Assembly: GCA_033239005.1 (NCBI GenBank)
Contig: BSQZ01000030.1
Span: 3,017,501-3,081,500, forward strand
Reading direction: 5' to 3'
Length of the DNA stretch: 64,000 nucleotides
Source: Lamellibrachia satsuma
Taxonomy: Eukaryota > Annelida > Polychaeta > Sabellida > Siboglinidae
Below, piece after piece: positions 39,801 through 53,200 of the stretch. A program made the translations under genes and the position numbers. The notes beneath the pieces are model-generated. The model was not told where the DNA came from. It searched no databases and saw nothing but the letters and a program-made list of their open reading frames with translations. Every line of letters starts with the position of its first letter. Positions within the stretch are counted from its first letter, which is position 1.

Positions 39801-42800
39801 CCCTAGGGACAAACACTGATAACTGTCATAGCCACCCTTAGGGACAAACACTGACAAGTGTCATAGCCACCCCTAGGGACAAAACTGACAAGTATCATAG
39901 CCACCCCTAGGGACAAAACTGATCAGTGTCATAGCCACACCTAGGTACAAACACTGACAAGTGTCACAGCCACCCCTAGGGACAAACACTGATAAGTGTC
40001 ATAGCCACCCCAGGGACAAACGCTGACAAGTGTCATAGCCACCCCTATGGACAAAACTGACAAGTGTCATAGCCACCCCTAGGGACAAAACTGACAAGTG
40101 TCATATCACCACTAAGGGAGACAGCCACTTTTGGATGCATTGGCAAAGTCTTAGAAGTTCTGATTTTTTCAGAACAGCACAAGCAGCATGGAGAGCTGTG
40201 ATTCTTTGGATTTAACAAGATTGTCATCCAAGACAAAAAATAACCAGACAGCAAGTGGACAAGGAAGCCATTAGCTTATCAAGAGTCCAGCGATTACTCG
40301 TCTACATGTACCCCACCCACCCAAGATATTTGCCAATTATGTTAATAAACATATTAATGCTGCAAGCATTTGCAGAACCAGAAGAGAACAACTGGTGTTG
40401 TTAGACATTTACCAGCTAATGACATGTGTGACAGAAATGTGCACAGGAATGCCATATATTAAAGTCACTGATGTGTGTCTAGGAAGCAGATCATCTTCAG
40501 TGCTTCAAGCATGACTGCATTCTACAGGTAGTCAGGTCTGTGCCACAGGTAGTCAGGTCTGTGCCACAGGTAATGCAGACAGCAGAAGAGCAACAGTGAG
40601 GTCTGGAGGACAAAGAGGATCACATATTTGATGCATTGCAGTTGTCACAGCATGGCAGACATCCAAGTATGGCTGTCACACAGCCATAGACTGTGTCCTT
40701 GATACTACTTACCTAACATGGCTGACATGGCATACCTAACACTGCGTACCTGACACTGCTTACCTGACACTGTGTACCTGACACTGCATCCTTGACACTA
40801 CATACCTGATATTATTCTTCTTTAACAAAATACATACAAACAATACATACATTTCTTGATAGGAAAATTGTTTTTATGCAGATTTGTATCCTTAGCATGG
40901 AAATTAGAAATGTCAGGTGAATTAATCAGTTCTGTGCCTACCTTGTGACCAGAGGTAGTCTCAAGTCTCAAGTGGTTTACTCCAAACAGCCCAAACTTGG
41001 GCTAATGCAGGAGTTTGTGGTGGACTGTGCGCATGCGCTGTGGGTGGTACATTCATCATTAATGTTGCTGAAATGGTTTTTATTTGATAGTTTTATTTAT
41101 TTTATGTATAGGATGTTTAACGAAATTTTTTAATAGGTTGGTTGTGTGTATGGACACTGTCGCTGCCTTGCCACATGCACACATAGACAGTCTCCATACC
41201 CACACCCTGGATAAATTTACGCTGAGCACTGTGTTTTAAAGGCAGTTTAGGTGAGGAGGTGTGGTGAAAGGGAGTTCCATAATAGCTTCTTGAAATGATT
41301 TTGGGTTTTTTATGTTGGTAATTTTTGATGGAATCATATTCCATATGCGAATGGCTCTGGGATAAAATGAAAAGACCATTGCATTTATACGACACTTGGG
41401 GGCTATGTATTGTCCACGGGTTCGAGAGCGAGTTAGTCGACCTGAAGGGGGGGTGATCTCAATAATGTTGTTTAGAATTTTGTAGAGGGTAGTGGCTTGT
41501 TTGATAATGCGCCTTCGTTCGAGGGTTGGCCATCCAAGGGCAGTAATTAGATCTGCTGGATTTGTGTTTCGTCTGTAGTCATTTTTAACAAATCTGGCAG
41601 CAGAGTGTTGCACTCTTTCAAGGTTTTTAATTTGTGAAAAGGTGTGGGGATTCCATATGGGTGAAGAGTACTCAAGTTTTGGCCGGATTAGCATGTTGTA
41701 GGCTGTTTGTTTAACTTCGGGTTTACATGGGCCAAGAGTTCGTTTAATCATGCCTAAACATTTCGAAGATTTTGAAGTTATGTCAGTGACGTGATTTGTC
41801 CAGGTTAATTTGGAATCCAATTTAACTCCGAGGTATGAGTGGCTGGATACGGTGGATAATGGCTGGCCAGAAAGCGAGTACTTGTGTGTGCTGGGTTTAG
41901 TTTTGTTTGTTATTGGAAGGTGGACGCATTTAGATACATTAAATTCCATTTGCCATTTGTCTGACCATGTTTGGAGTTGGTTTAGGTCAGTTTGGAGAAT
42001 TTCGTGGTCGTTTTTGGAAGAAATTTTACGATATATAATACTATCATCTGCAAAAAGGCGTATAGGAGATTTGATGTTCCCATTTATGTCATTTATGTAG
42101 AGTAAGAAGAGGACAGGTCCTAGAACTGAACCCTGTGGGACACCAGATGTGACATCTGTGATGTCCGACAGGACACCGTTAACTGAGACTCTCTGTTTGC
42201 GGTTGGATAGAAAAGATTTGATCCAATTTTGAGTGTTTCCAGTGATTCCGTAGGAGGTCAATTTTGATAGAAGACGTAGGTGAGGCACTTTGTCGAAGGC
42301 TTTAGCAAAGTCAAGCAGGATTGCGTCAATTTGGGTCTTGTTGTCCATAGCAGTCATCCAGTCGTGGACTGTCTCAATGAGTTGAGATTCACAAGACAGT
42401 CCCGACTGGAATCCGTGTTGGAAGTGGAGAATGATGTTATGCTTGTGCAGGTGTTTCCACATGTTGCTTAGGATTATATGTTCCATTACTTTACAGAGGA
42501 TGCAGGTTAGTGATATGGGTCTGTAGTTAGCTGGGTCAGATTTATGGCTCTTTTTGTGTATGGGAGTTACTAATGCTTGTAGCCAGTCATTAGGAAGTTT
42601 ACCTGTGTTGTATGATTGTTGGAAAATTTGGGTGATGATGGGAGCTATCTGCTTTGCAGTTTCTTTAAGGACTCTGGCTGGGAGTTCATCTGGGCCTGTA
42701 GCTTTGTTCTGGTTTAGATTTTCCAGCTGCTTTATTACGCCATCTATGCCAATTTCGAGGAGGGGGATGTTGGGGTAAGTAGAGGGGGCTATTTGGGGGA

Positions 42801-45800
42801 TGGGGTGCTTTTCTTGGGTAAATACAGAGCTAAATTGGTTGTTTAGGGCATTTGCTTTATCTCGATCATTAATTATTGGTTGGTCGTTTACTCGAAGTGT
42901 GGGGATGCCAATGTTTTCTCGTTTATTTGCCTTAATAAATGACCAGAATCGTTTTGGATTAGTTTTCAGGCTGTCTCCAATGTGGTTGTTAACATAGTCT
43001 TTGTAGGATTTTGCTAATGCTTTAGTAGCTTGCTTTCGGAGTTCCTTAAATTTTTCCCAGTCACTGTTTAGTCCAGTTTGCTTTGCCTTTTTGTGGCTTT
43101 TGTTTCGTCTTCTCTGCATTCTAATTAGTTCACGTGTTATCCAGGGGAGGTGGGTTTTAGCTTTTGTGTATCGTCTCGGTATGTTATTGTTAATCAAGGT
43201 AGTCAGGCGTTCGCGGAAAAAGGTCCAGTTTATGTCTATATCCTGTGAGTTGGGGTCGATGTCGAAGTACTCAAGATTTAGTTTGTCTATGTCGTCTTTG
43301 AGTTGGTCCCAGTCTGCTGATTTGTAACTATAAACTTGGTGGGGGGGTTTCTTGTTGCTGACTGGGTTTAAGTTGACATTGAAGGTCACGGATTCGTGAT
43401 CGCTCATACCAGGAGTGGTGTGGGTGTTGATGATAATGGAGGGATTTGAGGTGAGTATGAGGTCAAGAATGTTGCCAGAAGCGATGCGTGTGGGGTCGTT
43501 TACCATGTTCTGCAGCCTAAAGTCGTTAGTTATTTCTAGTAGTTTGTTATGCTTGCTGGCAGTGCTGTTATTAGTGGTCTGGTGATTTCTCCAGTTGATA
43601 TCAGGGAGGTTAAAATCTCCAGCTATGACTACGTTAGGGGGAGTTTTTGTGATCTATATAGTTTAGTTAGGGAGTCGTGGAGAGCTTCAAGGGATTGGAA
43701 GTGGTCATTTGGGGGTCGATAATAAGATGCAAAGTATATGCATTTGTTTCGTGCAAAGTGAATTTTTGTCCAAATTATTTCACAATTTGAGTTTAAATTT
43801 TGGAGGGGTTCAGCTACAATGTTGTCACGGAAGGCTATAAGGACTCCACCGCCATGGACATTCCTGTCCTTTCTGATGGCCTCATAGTTGGGTGGTAGGA
43901 AAGAGTATGTAGCATAGTTTGCATCTAATTTAGTTTCAACTAGAAATATGATGTCTGGGTTATTATATTGAATAGTTGCCTTTAGTTGGGTTGCTTTTTC
44001 TATGCTCTTAACGCTGTTGGTATTTATCAAAATTCCTTTAAGTGTGTTTCCTTGGGTTTTCTTGTGGCGTTCGGGGTTGAAGTGTTTTGGGGTTTGGGGC
44101 GAAAATTAAGCATGCATTTTGTGATGTGTGGAGTGTTGGGGTACTAAGCGTGGAGCTGTCAGACTGGGTGTTGGTAGAATTGAATTGCTCATTTCTAGAT
44201 GGAGAAGTGGTAATATTTGGAATTGGGCGCCCATATGGGCCAGGGTTTGGGTGGATGTCGCCTGAGAGTGCTATCAGTCTGCTGAGGTACAGATGTGTAA
44301 CAATGTCTGATTTGAATTTGATTTTGGGTGGGAATTTAATTCGGGGATTCAAAGTCAGGGCATAATATTTTGGTTTAATTTTGAGATTTGATCGAGATAC
44401 GCGTTGACATGTTCCAATGATCGTTGCTATTAGGAGAGTGACGGTGATTATCTGCGTTAGCCCAAGATTAATCCGCGTGGAGTGCTGGACTAGGTGAGGC
44501 GAATATTTCCTAAAAGGACATCTGAATTGGAATACATTTTGTAGCATGGTTTTCAGAAAGTTAGATCCAAATGCAAACAGTGGCGACTTGAAGAAAAGTA
44601 AGCTTACTAATGAAATGCTTAGCGATAAAATGAAAAGAACTCACCTGGACGGCGCCGGCAGTGGTAGTCCGCCATCTTTGAAATTTTGGTTCATGTGTTG
44701 CGGTAAAGGGCGTTGTTTTGTTAGTTGCGTTTGTTGTCACTTGGTTTGTCTGTTTCTGCGTGATCAGTGGATTATGTTTGAGTTGTTGTACCAATTGTGG
44801 TCATGTGTTGTGTTGGTGAACATGTTGTGTTGAGTGAAATGTGTGGAGCGATGTAACGGACTCGTACCACCCCGACGCATGCGCACTTCCCTGTATAAGT
44901 TGGAACCACAGGCATGGTGGACCAATTTGTGGTAAACCTCAAATTGGTTCAGTCCTACACAACAGTTCCTGGGTAATTGGGTTACTTTATTACTCACAAC
45001 TTCTGAAGGTATCAATGTCATGTAGATAGGACCCAAGTGTAATTATGTTGCTAGCTAGACCATTTGAATAGCAATCCATTTACGAGAACAACAAGACAAT
45101 AAGATCCGATGTAGAGTCACTTCACTTGTGGTCTGATTAGAAACAGACCACAACACGTGACACAACAGAATAGAAACCAAAACAACACTCTCCAATATTC
45201 AAAGTGATCCCAAACAAGACTCCCCCAATGTTCAGAGTGATCCCAAACAACACTCCCCCAATATTCAAAGTGATCCCAAACAACACTCCCCCAATGTTCA
45301 GAGTGATCCCAAACAACACTCCCCCAATATTCAGAGTGATCCCAAACAACACTCCCCCAATGTTCAGAGTGATCCCAAACAACACTCCCCCAATGTTCAG
45401 AGTGATCCCAAACAACACTCCCCCAATGTTCAGATTGATCCAAAACAACACTCCCCCAATGTTCAGAGTGATCCCAAACAACACTCCCCTAATGTTCAGA
45501 TTGATCCAAAACAACACTCCCCCAATGTTCAGAGTGATCCCAAACAACACTCCACCAATATTCAAAGTGATCCCAAACAACACTCCCCCAATGTTCAGAG
45601 TGATCCCAAACAACACTTCCCCAATGTTCAGATTGATCCAAAACAACACTCCCCCAATGTTCAGATTGATCCAAAACAACACTCCCCCAATGTTCACACT
45701 GACCTCACAGCCGAGGAACAATTAGGTGCCACACATCAGACTCTGTACTCATGGTGACACAGCTATCTGATACGCAGCACCGCGCCTCTCAGTCTATCTG

Positions 45801-48800
45801 CCCTGCCATACATGGTAACACATCATAGTAGCTTCAAGAAGCAGCTTCAAGAAGCAGCTTAAGACTCTTCTTTTTAAATGTGCATTTTCTCTTTAAACCC
45901 TATTAGCACACTTCAGACTTCCAGGTAGTTGGGGACTCGTGCTGATTTTACCACAAAAACATAACAATTAGTATTCATGTCTAAATGTCAGTGCTTATTC
46001 ACTTTCAACTGGTACTGCAACTAATATTTAAATGTTACAGTTTCATTTATTTATTATCAATATTATTTTAATGAATAACATCTATCCCATTAAAAAAATT
46101 CATATATAAACATACAGTGCATTGTGAAGACAAATGCTGTGTTATATTTATTACTACGCTGAACTGAGTCTTCCCTTTGCCTCTACTGTGTGAGGCTCAA
46201 TGCTCACTCCAATGAACAGAGTCTTCCCTCTGTCTCTACTGTGTGAGGCTCACTGCTCACTCCAATGAACAGAGTCTTCCCTCTGTCTCTACTGTGTGAG
46301 GCTCACTGCTCACTCCAGTGAACAGAGTCTTCCCTCTGTCTCTACTGTGTGAGGCTCACTGCTCACTCCAGTGAACAGAGTTCTCCCTCTGTCTCTATTG
46401 TATGAGGCTCACTGCTCACTCCAGTGAACAGAGTCTTCCCTCTGTCTCTACTGTGTGAGGCTCACTGCTCACTCCAATGAACAGAGTCTTCCCTCTGTCT
46501 CTACTGTGTGAGGCTCACTGCTCACTCCAGTGAACATAGTCTTCCCTCTGTCTCTACTGTATGAGGCTCACTGCTCACTCCAGTGAACAGAGTCTTCCCC
46601 CTGTCTCTACTGTGTGAGGCTCACTGCTCACTCCAGTGAACAGAGTCTTCCCTCTGTCTCTATTGTATGAGGCTCACTGCTCACTCCAGTGAACAGAGTC
46701 TTCCCTCTGTCTCTAGCTCACTCCAGTGAACAGAGTCTTCCCTCTGTCTCTACTGTATGAGGCTCACTGCTCACTCCAGTGAACAGAGTCTTCCCTCTGT
46801 CTCTACTGTATGAGGCTCACTGCTCACTCCAGTGAACAGAGTCTTCCCTCTGTCTCTACTGTATGAGGCTCACTGCTCACTCCAGTGAACAGAGTCTTCC
46901 CTCTGTCTCTACTGTGTGAGGGTCACTGCTCACTCCAGTGAACAGAGTCTTCCCTCTGTCTCTACTGTATGAGGCTCACTGCTCACTCCAGTGAACAGAG
47001 GTCAAGTTCTCAATGTACAAACATAATTGCTCATGCTCAAGGCTTTCAACAATTAGGTCAAACAATTAGGTCAAACAGTTTGGTTCCATTGTATTGATGT
47101 ATGTTTCTACACCAGCTGTGGGCTACACAATTAGGTCAAACAGTTTGGTTCCATTGTATTGATGTATGTTTCTACACCAGCTGTGGGCTACACAATTAAC
47201 ACAATTGCTGACTAGACATTCTTGTGAGTATGGTTACCAATAAGATCTTTTAAAGTGTGCAACTGTATAGTAACTAGTCTATTGATTTGATCAAGTGAGA
47301 TACTTGACCATGTGTCATTGGCTTGTTCATGGGTACATTGACATACAACAACACCACACATGTACAACAACACATGTACAACAACACACATGTACAACAA
47401 CACATGTACAACATCACACATGTACAACATCACAAGTACAACAACATATCATGCATACATCATCACACATGTACAACACCACACATGTAAACACCACATA
47501 TGTACAACACCACACATGTACAACACCACGCATGTATAACAATGAAGGCACAGTTCTTGTACAGACGGGGTCAGGTCCAACTAGAGGTGTTACTGTTCAT
47601 TATTAATGTAAAAAATTAACAGTTATGACATAGACATAAAAATGCAACCTAGTTAAATAGATATTTTATTTCACTGGCAGCTTAACAAGATATATAAAAT
47701 AATGCAAAAATAATTGCTACTGAATTTATGTAATTAAAATGTTATATATCACAGAGTAATTGTAATTAAAATGGGCCACTCTAATCATAATAAAAACGTT
47801 GCAATTAAACCCACAATACAGTAGGGGTGATTTCAAACATCAGTATATGACACTACACAACTCTGAGACAGTAGGGGTGATCTCAAACATCAATGTATGA
47901 CAATACACAACACTGAGACAGTAGGGGTGATTTCAAACATAAGTGTACGACACTACACAACACTGAGACAGTAGGGGTGATCTCAAACATCAATGTATGA
48001 CACTACACAACACTGAGACAGTAGGGGTTATTTCAAACATCAGTGTACGACACTACACAACACTGAGACAGTAGGCGTGATCTCATACATCAGTGTATGA
48101 CACTACACAACACTGAGACAGTAGGGGTGATTTCAAACATCAGTGTACGACACTACACAACACTGAGACAGGAGGGGTGATCTCAAACATCAGTGTATGA
48201 CACTACACAACACTGAGACAGTAGGGGTGATCTCAAACATCAGTGTATGACACTACACAACACTGAGACAGTAGGGGTGATGTCAAACATCAGTGTACAA
48301 CACTATACAACACTGATATCTTTTCATTAACCTCAGAAGTCCTACCCCCTGCCACATGAAACTTTGTATTACATTGTCCTGTGAATACTCATGACAATGT
48401 CCCCGTCCTTCCTGCTGTTGCCATCACACCACATGCTAAAATAACTGTAACATTATTCTGGATGTACCGTGTTTTATAAACAAAAGTTATCATTGTCATC
48501 ATCATGAAAATAAACACTGATTTAGTGAGAGAAAAAAAATTGATGTATCATGCTAAACAAAACAGCTGCTAAAACCTCATGAAACCAATTTCATGTAGAA
48601 TCATAGATCTGTATTTTGAGACCATCCCTTAGCACACCTGACAACAATAACTGAGAACGAAACATCAGGTGGCGCTGGTGTACTTACGTGGAGCTGTGTC
48701 GAGACAGTGACCCGGATGATGAGGTCGTGGCAGCGGTGGACGATGCTGGTGTCTTCCGTCTCATGCTTGGTGACATGTCAGGGGCACCACTAGACTTGGT

Positions 48801-50204
48801 GAAGGCCTTATAAGGCATTGAGGGGGATGGGGTGGAGTCATGTCTTGTTGCTCCGTTCTCCACTCTGGAACACACACGCCCAACTGATGTCACATCTGAG
48901 ACTTTTCACACGATATATATTCAACTTTCCACAAACATCGGACTATATAATAGTAAGAGGCTAAATACAACAAATCCCAAATAAATTGGATAGGACTGAC
49001 CAAATAAACCATTGACCCACATCCAATTTTTTATTGCTGGAATTGTCTATATTTACACAGCCCCTACTTAATAGTAACTAAATTTGCATTATTGTGTCAT
49101 TGATTGACATGTACTAAATTGAAATTCCTACGTTCCCTGTACTCTGCATTGTGTTAGGCTTCATTAATTTTGTATTCTGTGTTGCATTAGTTTATAGTAA
49201 CTTAAGCATTGTGTTTATTTTAAATTGTAATACAATTATAAGATTATGACACACTGCCTCAAGGATAAATGGGATCGTCACTGACATATGTTGTATTTAT
49301 CAAACAATGATAGGCTCTACGCCATTTGAAGGTCTTTTAATTATCTGATAAAAAATTGTCAAATGGGACATTTGGTCATTTAGGACAGCATGGGAAACAT
49401 ATGACAATTCATATAACATAACTGGTCATCTTGTGATGCTTGGGCAGTGCTCTGTGACCTGTACATGACATGTGACACCCATTGCTGTGACCTCACCTAG
49501 CCTGGGCCGTCTGTATGGCTATGCGAGGCCGTGCAGGCACTGTCCGTGGAGGTGGCATCAAAAATGAATTGGTGATAGTCGTTGGCGATGGCGTTGTTAT
49601 AGCAACTGTTGTGCCATTGACTTTGGCTGCCGACTCCGTGCTCTTGACCAATGGATGGGTAGGAAGGGCTGGTTCTGCCCTGCCAGCGTAGAGCAGGTCT
49701 TCTGGGGTGGCTGTCTTTCTACGTGCCTGACAAACACAAACATCAAAGTTCAAGGGACATTCAAGAGGAAGTGTATCTACAATTTCAGTTAGAATTTTTT
49801 ATCAGAGTTAGTGCATCCCTGCATCAAAAGTTGCCAGTACAAAAGTACTACAAATATCAACATTTTTAGTTGATTATTTTCAACACCTCTGCAGAACGTT
49901 GTCTTAACAAGTGCATTTCTATACACACAAGAACCAACAATGCTTCCATTGGTCATAGGTAAGAAAAGGGTAATACTTTTCTAAACTCTACTTCTTATTT
50001 CTTGTAGCACAGTGTTCCACACTACATGCAACAGGCTTTGTAAGAGACATTTTGAATAACAAATAAGGCTATGTACAAGTAGTAACAATGATAGTAATAA
50101 CAAATACTGCTACAGCGCTGCTTCATCTTTGGCCTTTTAAAATCACTTTACAATACAGTTTTATAGAAGAATAGAATATGTTTTTTTTAAATGTTCATCA
50201 AGTT

Positions 50205-50264
<60 letters not shown>

Positions 50265-53200
50265 TTACGATTTTCTTCAACCACAACTGTTTAAATGACT
50301 TACTCAGTGTTTCAACTGCCATCAGCAATCTTCATCAGGAATTCTGGGATGGCCAGTTTCCCCTGCTCGCCAGTTGTCTTGGCAAGCCGACCGTCCCATA
50401 CGTGACTCAGTCTATATCCCCCCTCATCTCGATTCATGACTTTCGGATCCATATACTCTCTTTGATCCATCTTACGTTTCTGTTACGCTCTCTGTCAATC
50501 ACTGTTGCCCCCTCCCAGTCTATGATGCAATTGTTCCTGTCTACATGGTCTGTTATTGTAGATTTATGTTCTATCACCGTCGACACTCTCTTCTGTTCCC
50601 TGGTAAATCATCTGGTTGTAATGTTTTCAACCTCCTTCTTGTGTTCAACGAGTCTTGTTCCAAATGTTCTCCCTGTTTCACCGATATGCATGTGGTTACA
50701 GCTCTTACAGGGGACCGATGTATGTGGGTACAGCTCTTACAGGGGACCGATGTATGTGGTTACAGCTCTTACAGGGGACCGATGTATGTGGGTACAGCTC
50801 TTACAGGGGACCGATGTATGTGGGTACAGTTCTTACAGGGGACCGATGTATGTGGTTACAGCTCTTACAGGGGACCGATGTATGTGGTTACAGCTCTTAC
50901 AGGGGACCGATGTATGTGGGTACAGCTCTTACAGGGGACCGATGTATGTGGTTACAGCTCTTACAGGGGACCGATGTATGTGGGTACAGCTCTTACAGGG
51001 GACCGATGTATGTGGGTACAGTTCTTACAGGGGACCGATGTATGTGGTTACAGCTCTTACAGGGGACCGATGTATGTGATTACAGCTATTACAGGGGACC
51101 GATGTATGTGGTTACAGCTCTTACAGGGGACCGATGTATGTGGTTACAGCTCTTACAGGGGACCGATGTATGTGGTTACAGCTCTTACAGGGGACCGATG
51201 TATGTGGTTACAGCTCTTACAGGGGACCGATGTATGTGGGTACAGCTCTTACAGGGGACCGATGTATGTGGGTACAACTCTTACAGGGGACCGATGTATG
51301 TGGGTACAGCTCTTACAGGGGACCGATGTATGTGGTTACAGCTCTTACAGGGGACCGATGTATGTGGGTACAGCTCATACAGGGCACCGATGTATGTGGG
51401 TACAGCTCTTACAGGGGACCGATGTATGTGGGTACAGCTCTTACAGGGGACCGATGTATGTGGGTACAGCTCTTACAGGGGACCGATGTATGTGGTTACA
51501 GCTCTTACAGGGGACCGATGTATGTGGTTACAGCTCTTACAGGGGACCGATGTATGTGGTTACAGCTCTTACAGGGGACCGATGTATGTGGGTACAGCTC
51601 TTACAGGGGACCGATGTATGTGGGTACAGCTCTTACAGGGGACCGATGTATGTGGGTACAGCTCTTACAGGGGACCGATGTATGTGGTTACAGCTCTTAC
51701 AGGGGACCGATGTATGTGGGTACAGCTCATACAGGGCACCGATGTATGTGGGTACAGCTCTTACAGGGGACCGATGTATGTGGGTACAGCTCTTACAGGG
51801 GACCGATGTATGTGGGTACAGCTCTTACAGGGAACCGATGTATGTGGTTACAGCTCTTACAGGGGACCGATGTATGTGGGTACAGCTCTTACAGGGGACC
51901 GATGTATGTGGTTACAGCTCTTACAGGGGACCGGTGTATGTGGTTACAGCTCTTACAGGGGACCGATGTATGTGGGTACAGCTCTTACAGGGGACCGATG
52001 TATGTGGTTACAGCTCTTACAGGGGACCGATGTATGTGGGTACAGCTCTTACAGGGGACCGATGTATGTGGGTACAGTTCTTACAGGGGACCGATGTATG
52101 TGGGTACAGCTCTTACAGGGGACCGATGTATGTGGTTACAGCTCTTACAGGGGATTTGGTATACACAGTCTATCTTTTTATTATCTTCCACTTTGTCCTT
52201 TGGATGCACTAGTATTCTCTAGATGTTTTGATGAGGTTTAACCGATTTAGCAATCTCATGGTGTTTTAAATCCACTGTACAGGTTATGTTACTCCTTTGA
52301 CATACGGGAGTATGACCATACCTTTGACATATGGGAGTGTGGCCATACCTTTGACATATGGGAGTGTGACCATACCTTTGACATACAGGAGTGTGACCAT
52401 ACCTTTGACATACAGGAGTGTGGCCATACCTTTGACATACGGGAGTGTGACCATACCTTTGACATACGGGAGTGTGGCCATACCTTTGACATATGGGAGT
52501 GTGGCCATACCTTTGACATACGGGAGTGTGACCATACCTTTGACATACAGGAGTGTGGCCATACCTTTGACATACAGGAGTGTGGCCATACCTTTGACAT
52601 ACGGGAGTGTGACCATACCTTTGACATACGGGAGTGTGACCATACCTTTGACATATGGGAGTGTGGCCATACCTTTGACATACGGGAGTGTGACCATACC
52701 TTTGACATACAGGAGTGTGGCCATACCTTTGACATACAGGAGTGTGACCATACCTTTGACATACAGGAGTGTGGCCATACCTTTGACATACGGGAGTGTG
52801 ACCATACCTTTGACATACGGGAGTGTGACCATACCTTTGACATACGGGAGTGTGACCATACCTTTGACATACGGGAGTGTGACCATACCTTTGACATACG
52901 GGAGTGTGACCATACCTTTGACATACAGGAGTGTGGCCATACCTTTGACATACGGGAGTGTGACCATACCTTTGACATACGGGAGTGTGACCATGCCTTT
53001 GACATACAGGAGTGTGGCCATACCTTTGACATACGGGAGTGTGACCATACCTTTGACATACAGGAGTGTGGCCATACCTTTGACATACAGGAGTGTGGCC
53101 ATACCTTTGACATACGGGAGTGTGACCATACCTTTGAGACACCACTTCATGTGATAGTGAGGAGACACCACTTCATGTGTTAGTGAGGAGACGCCACTTC

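Larger units (their letters stand above)
41236..44547 (-). mobile_element. Nearly full-length CR1/Jockey-like non-LTR retrotransposon
   Basis: Three minus-strand frames follow in order. 44547-44038 encodes an N-terminal leader. 44030-43629 is endonuclease ([27 protein letters not shown]). 43506-41236 has the end of the endonuclease (GMSDHES with the catalytic SDH), then reverse transcriptase with [11 protein letters not shown] (about residues 398-408 of that frame), [11 protein letters not shown] (454-464) and FADDSIIY (485-492), then the C-terminal domain. The frames are separated by apparent single-base shifts near 44038-44110 and near 43640; apart from these the coding is continuous, so the insertion is fairly young. 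It lies in the KIF21 intron, same orientation. Confidence 0.9.

Noticed and set aside
50402..52241. Plus-strand frames of 225-555 codons ([20 protein letters not shown])
   Set aside because: They read the 32-bp array antisense to the Penelope endonuclease; no independent coding evidence.
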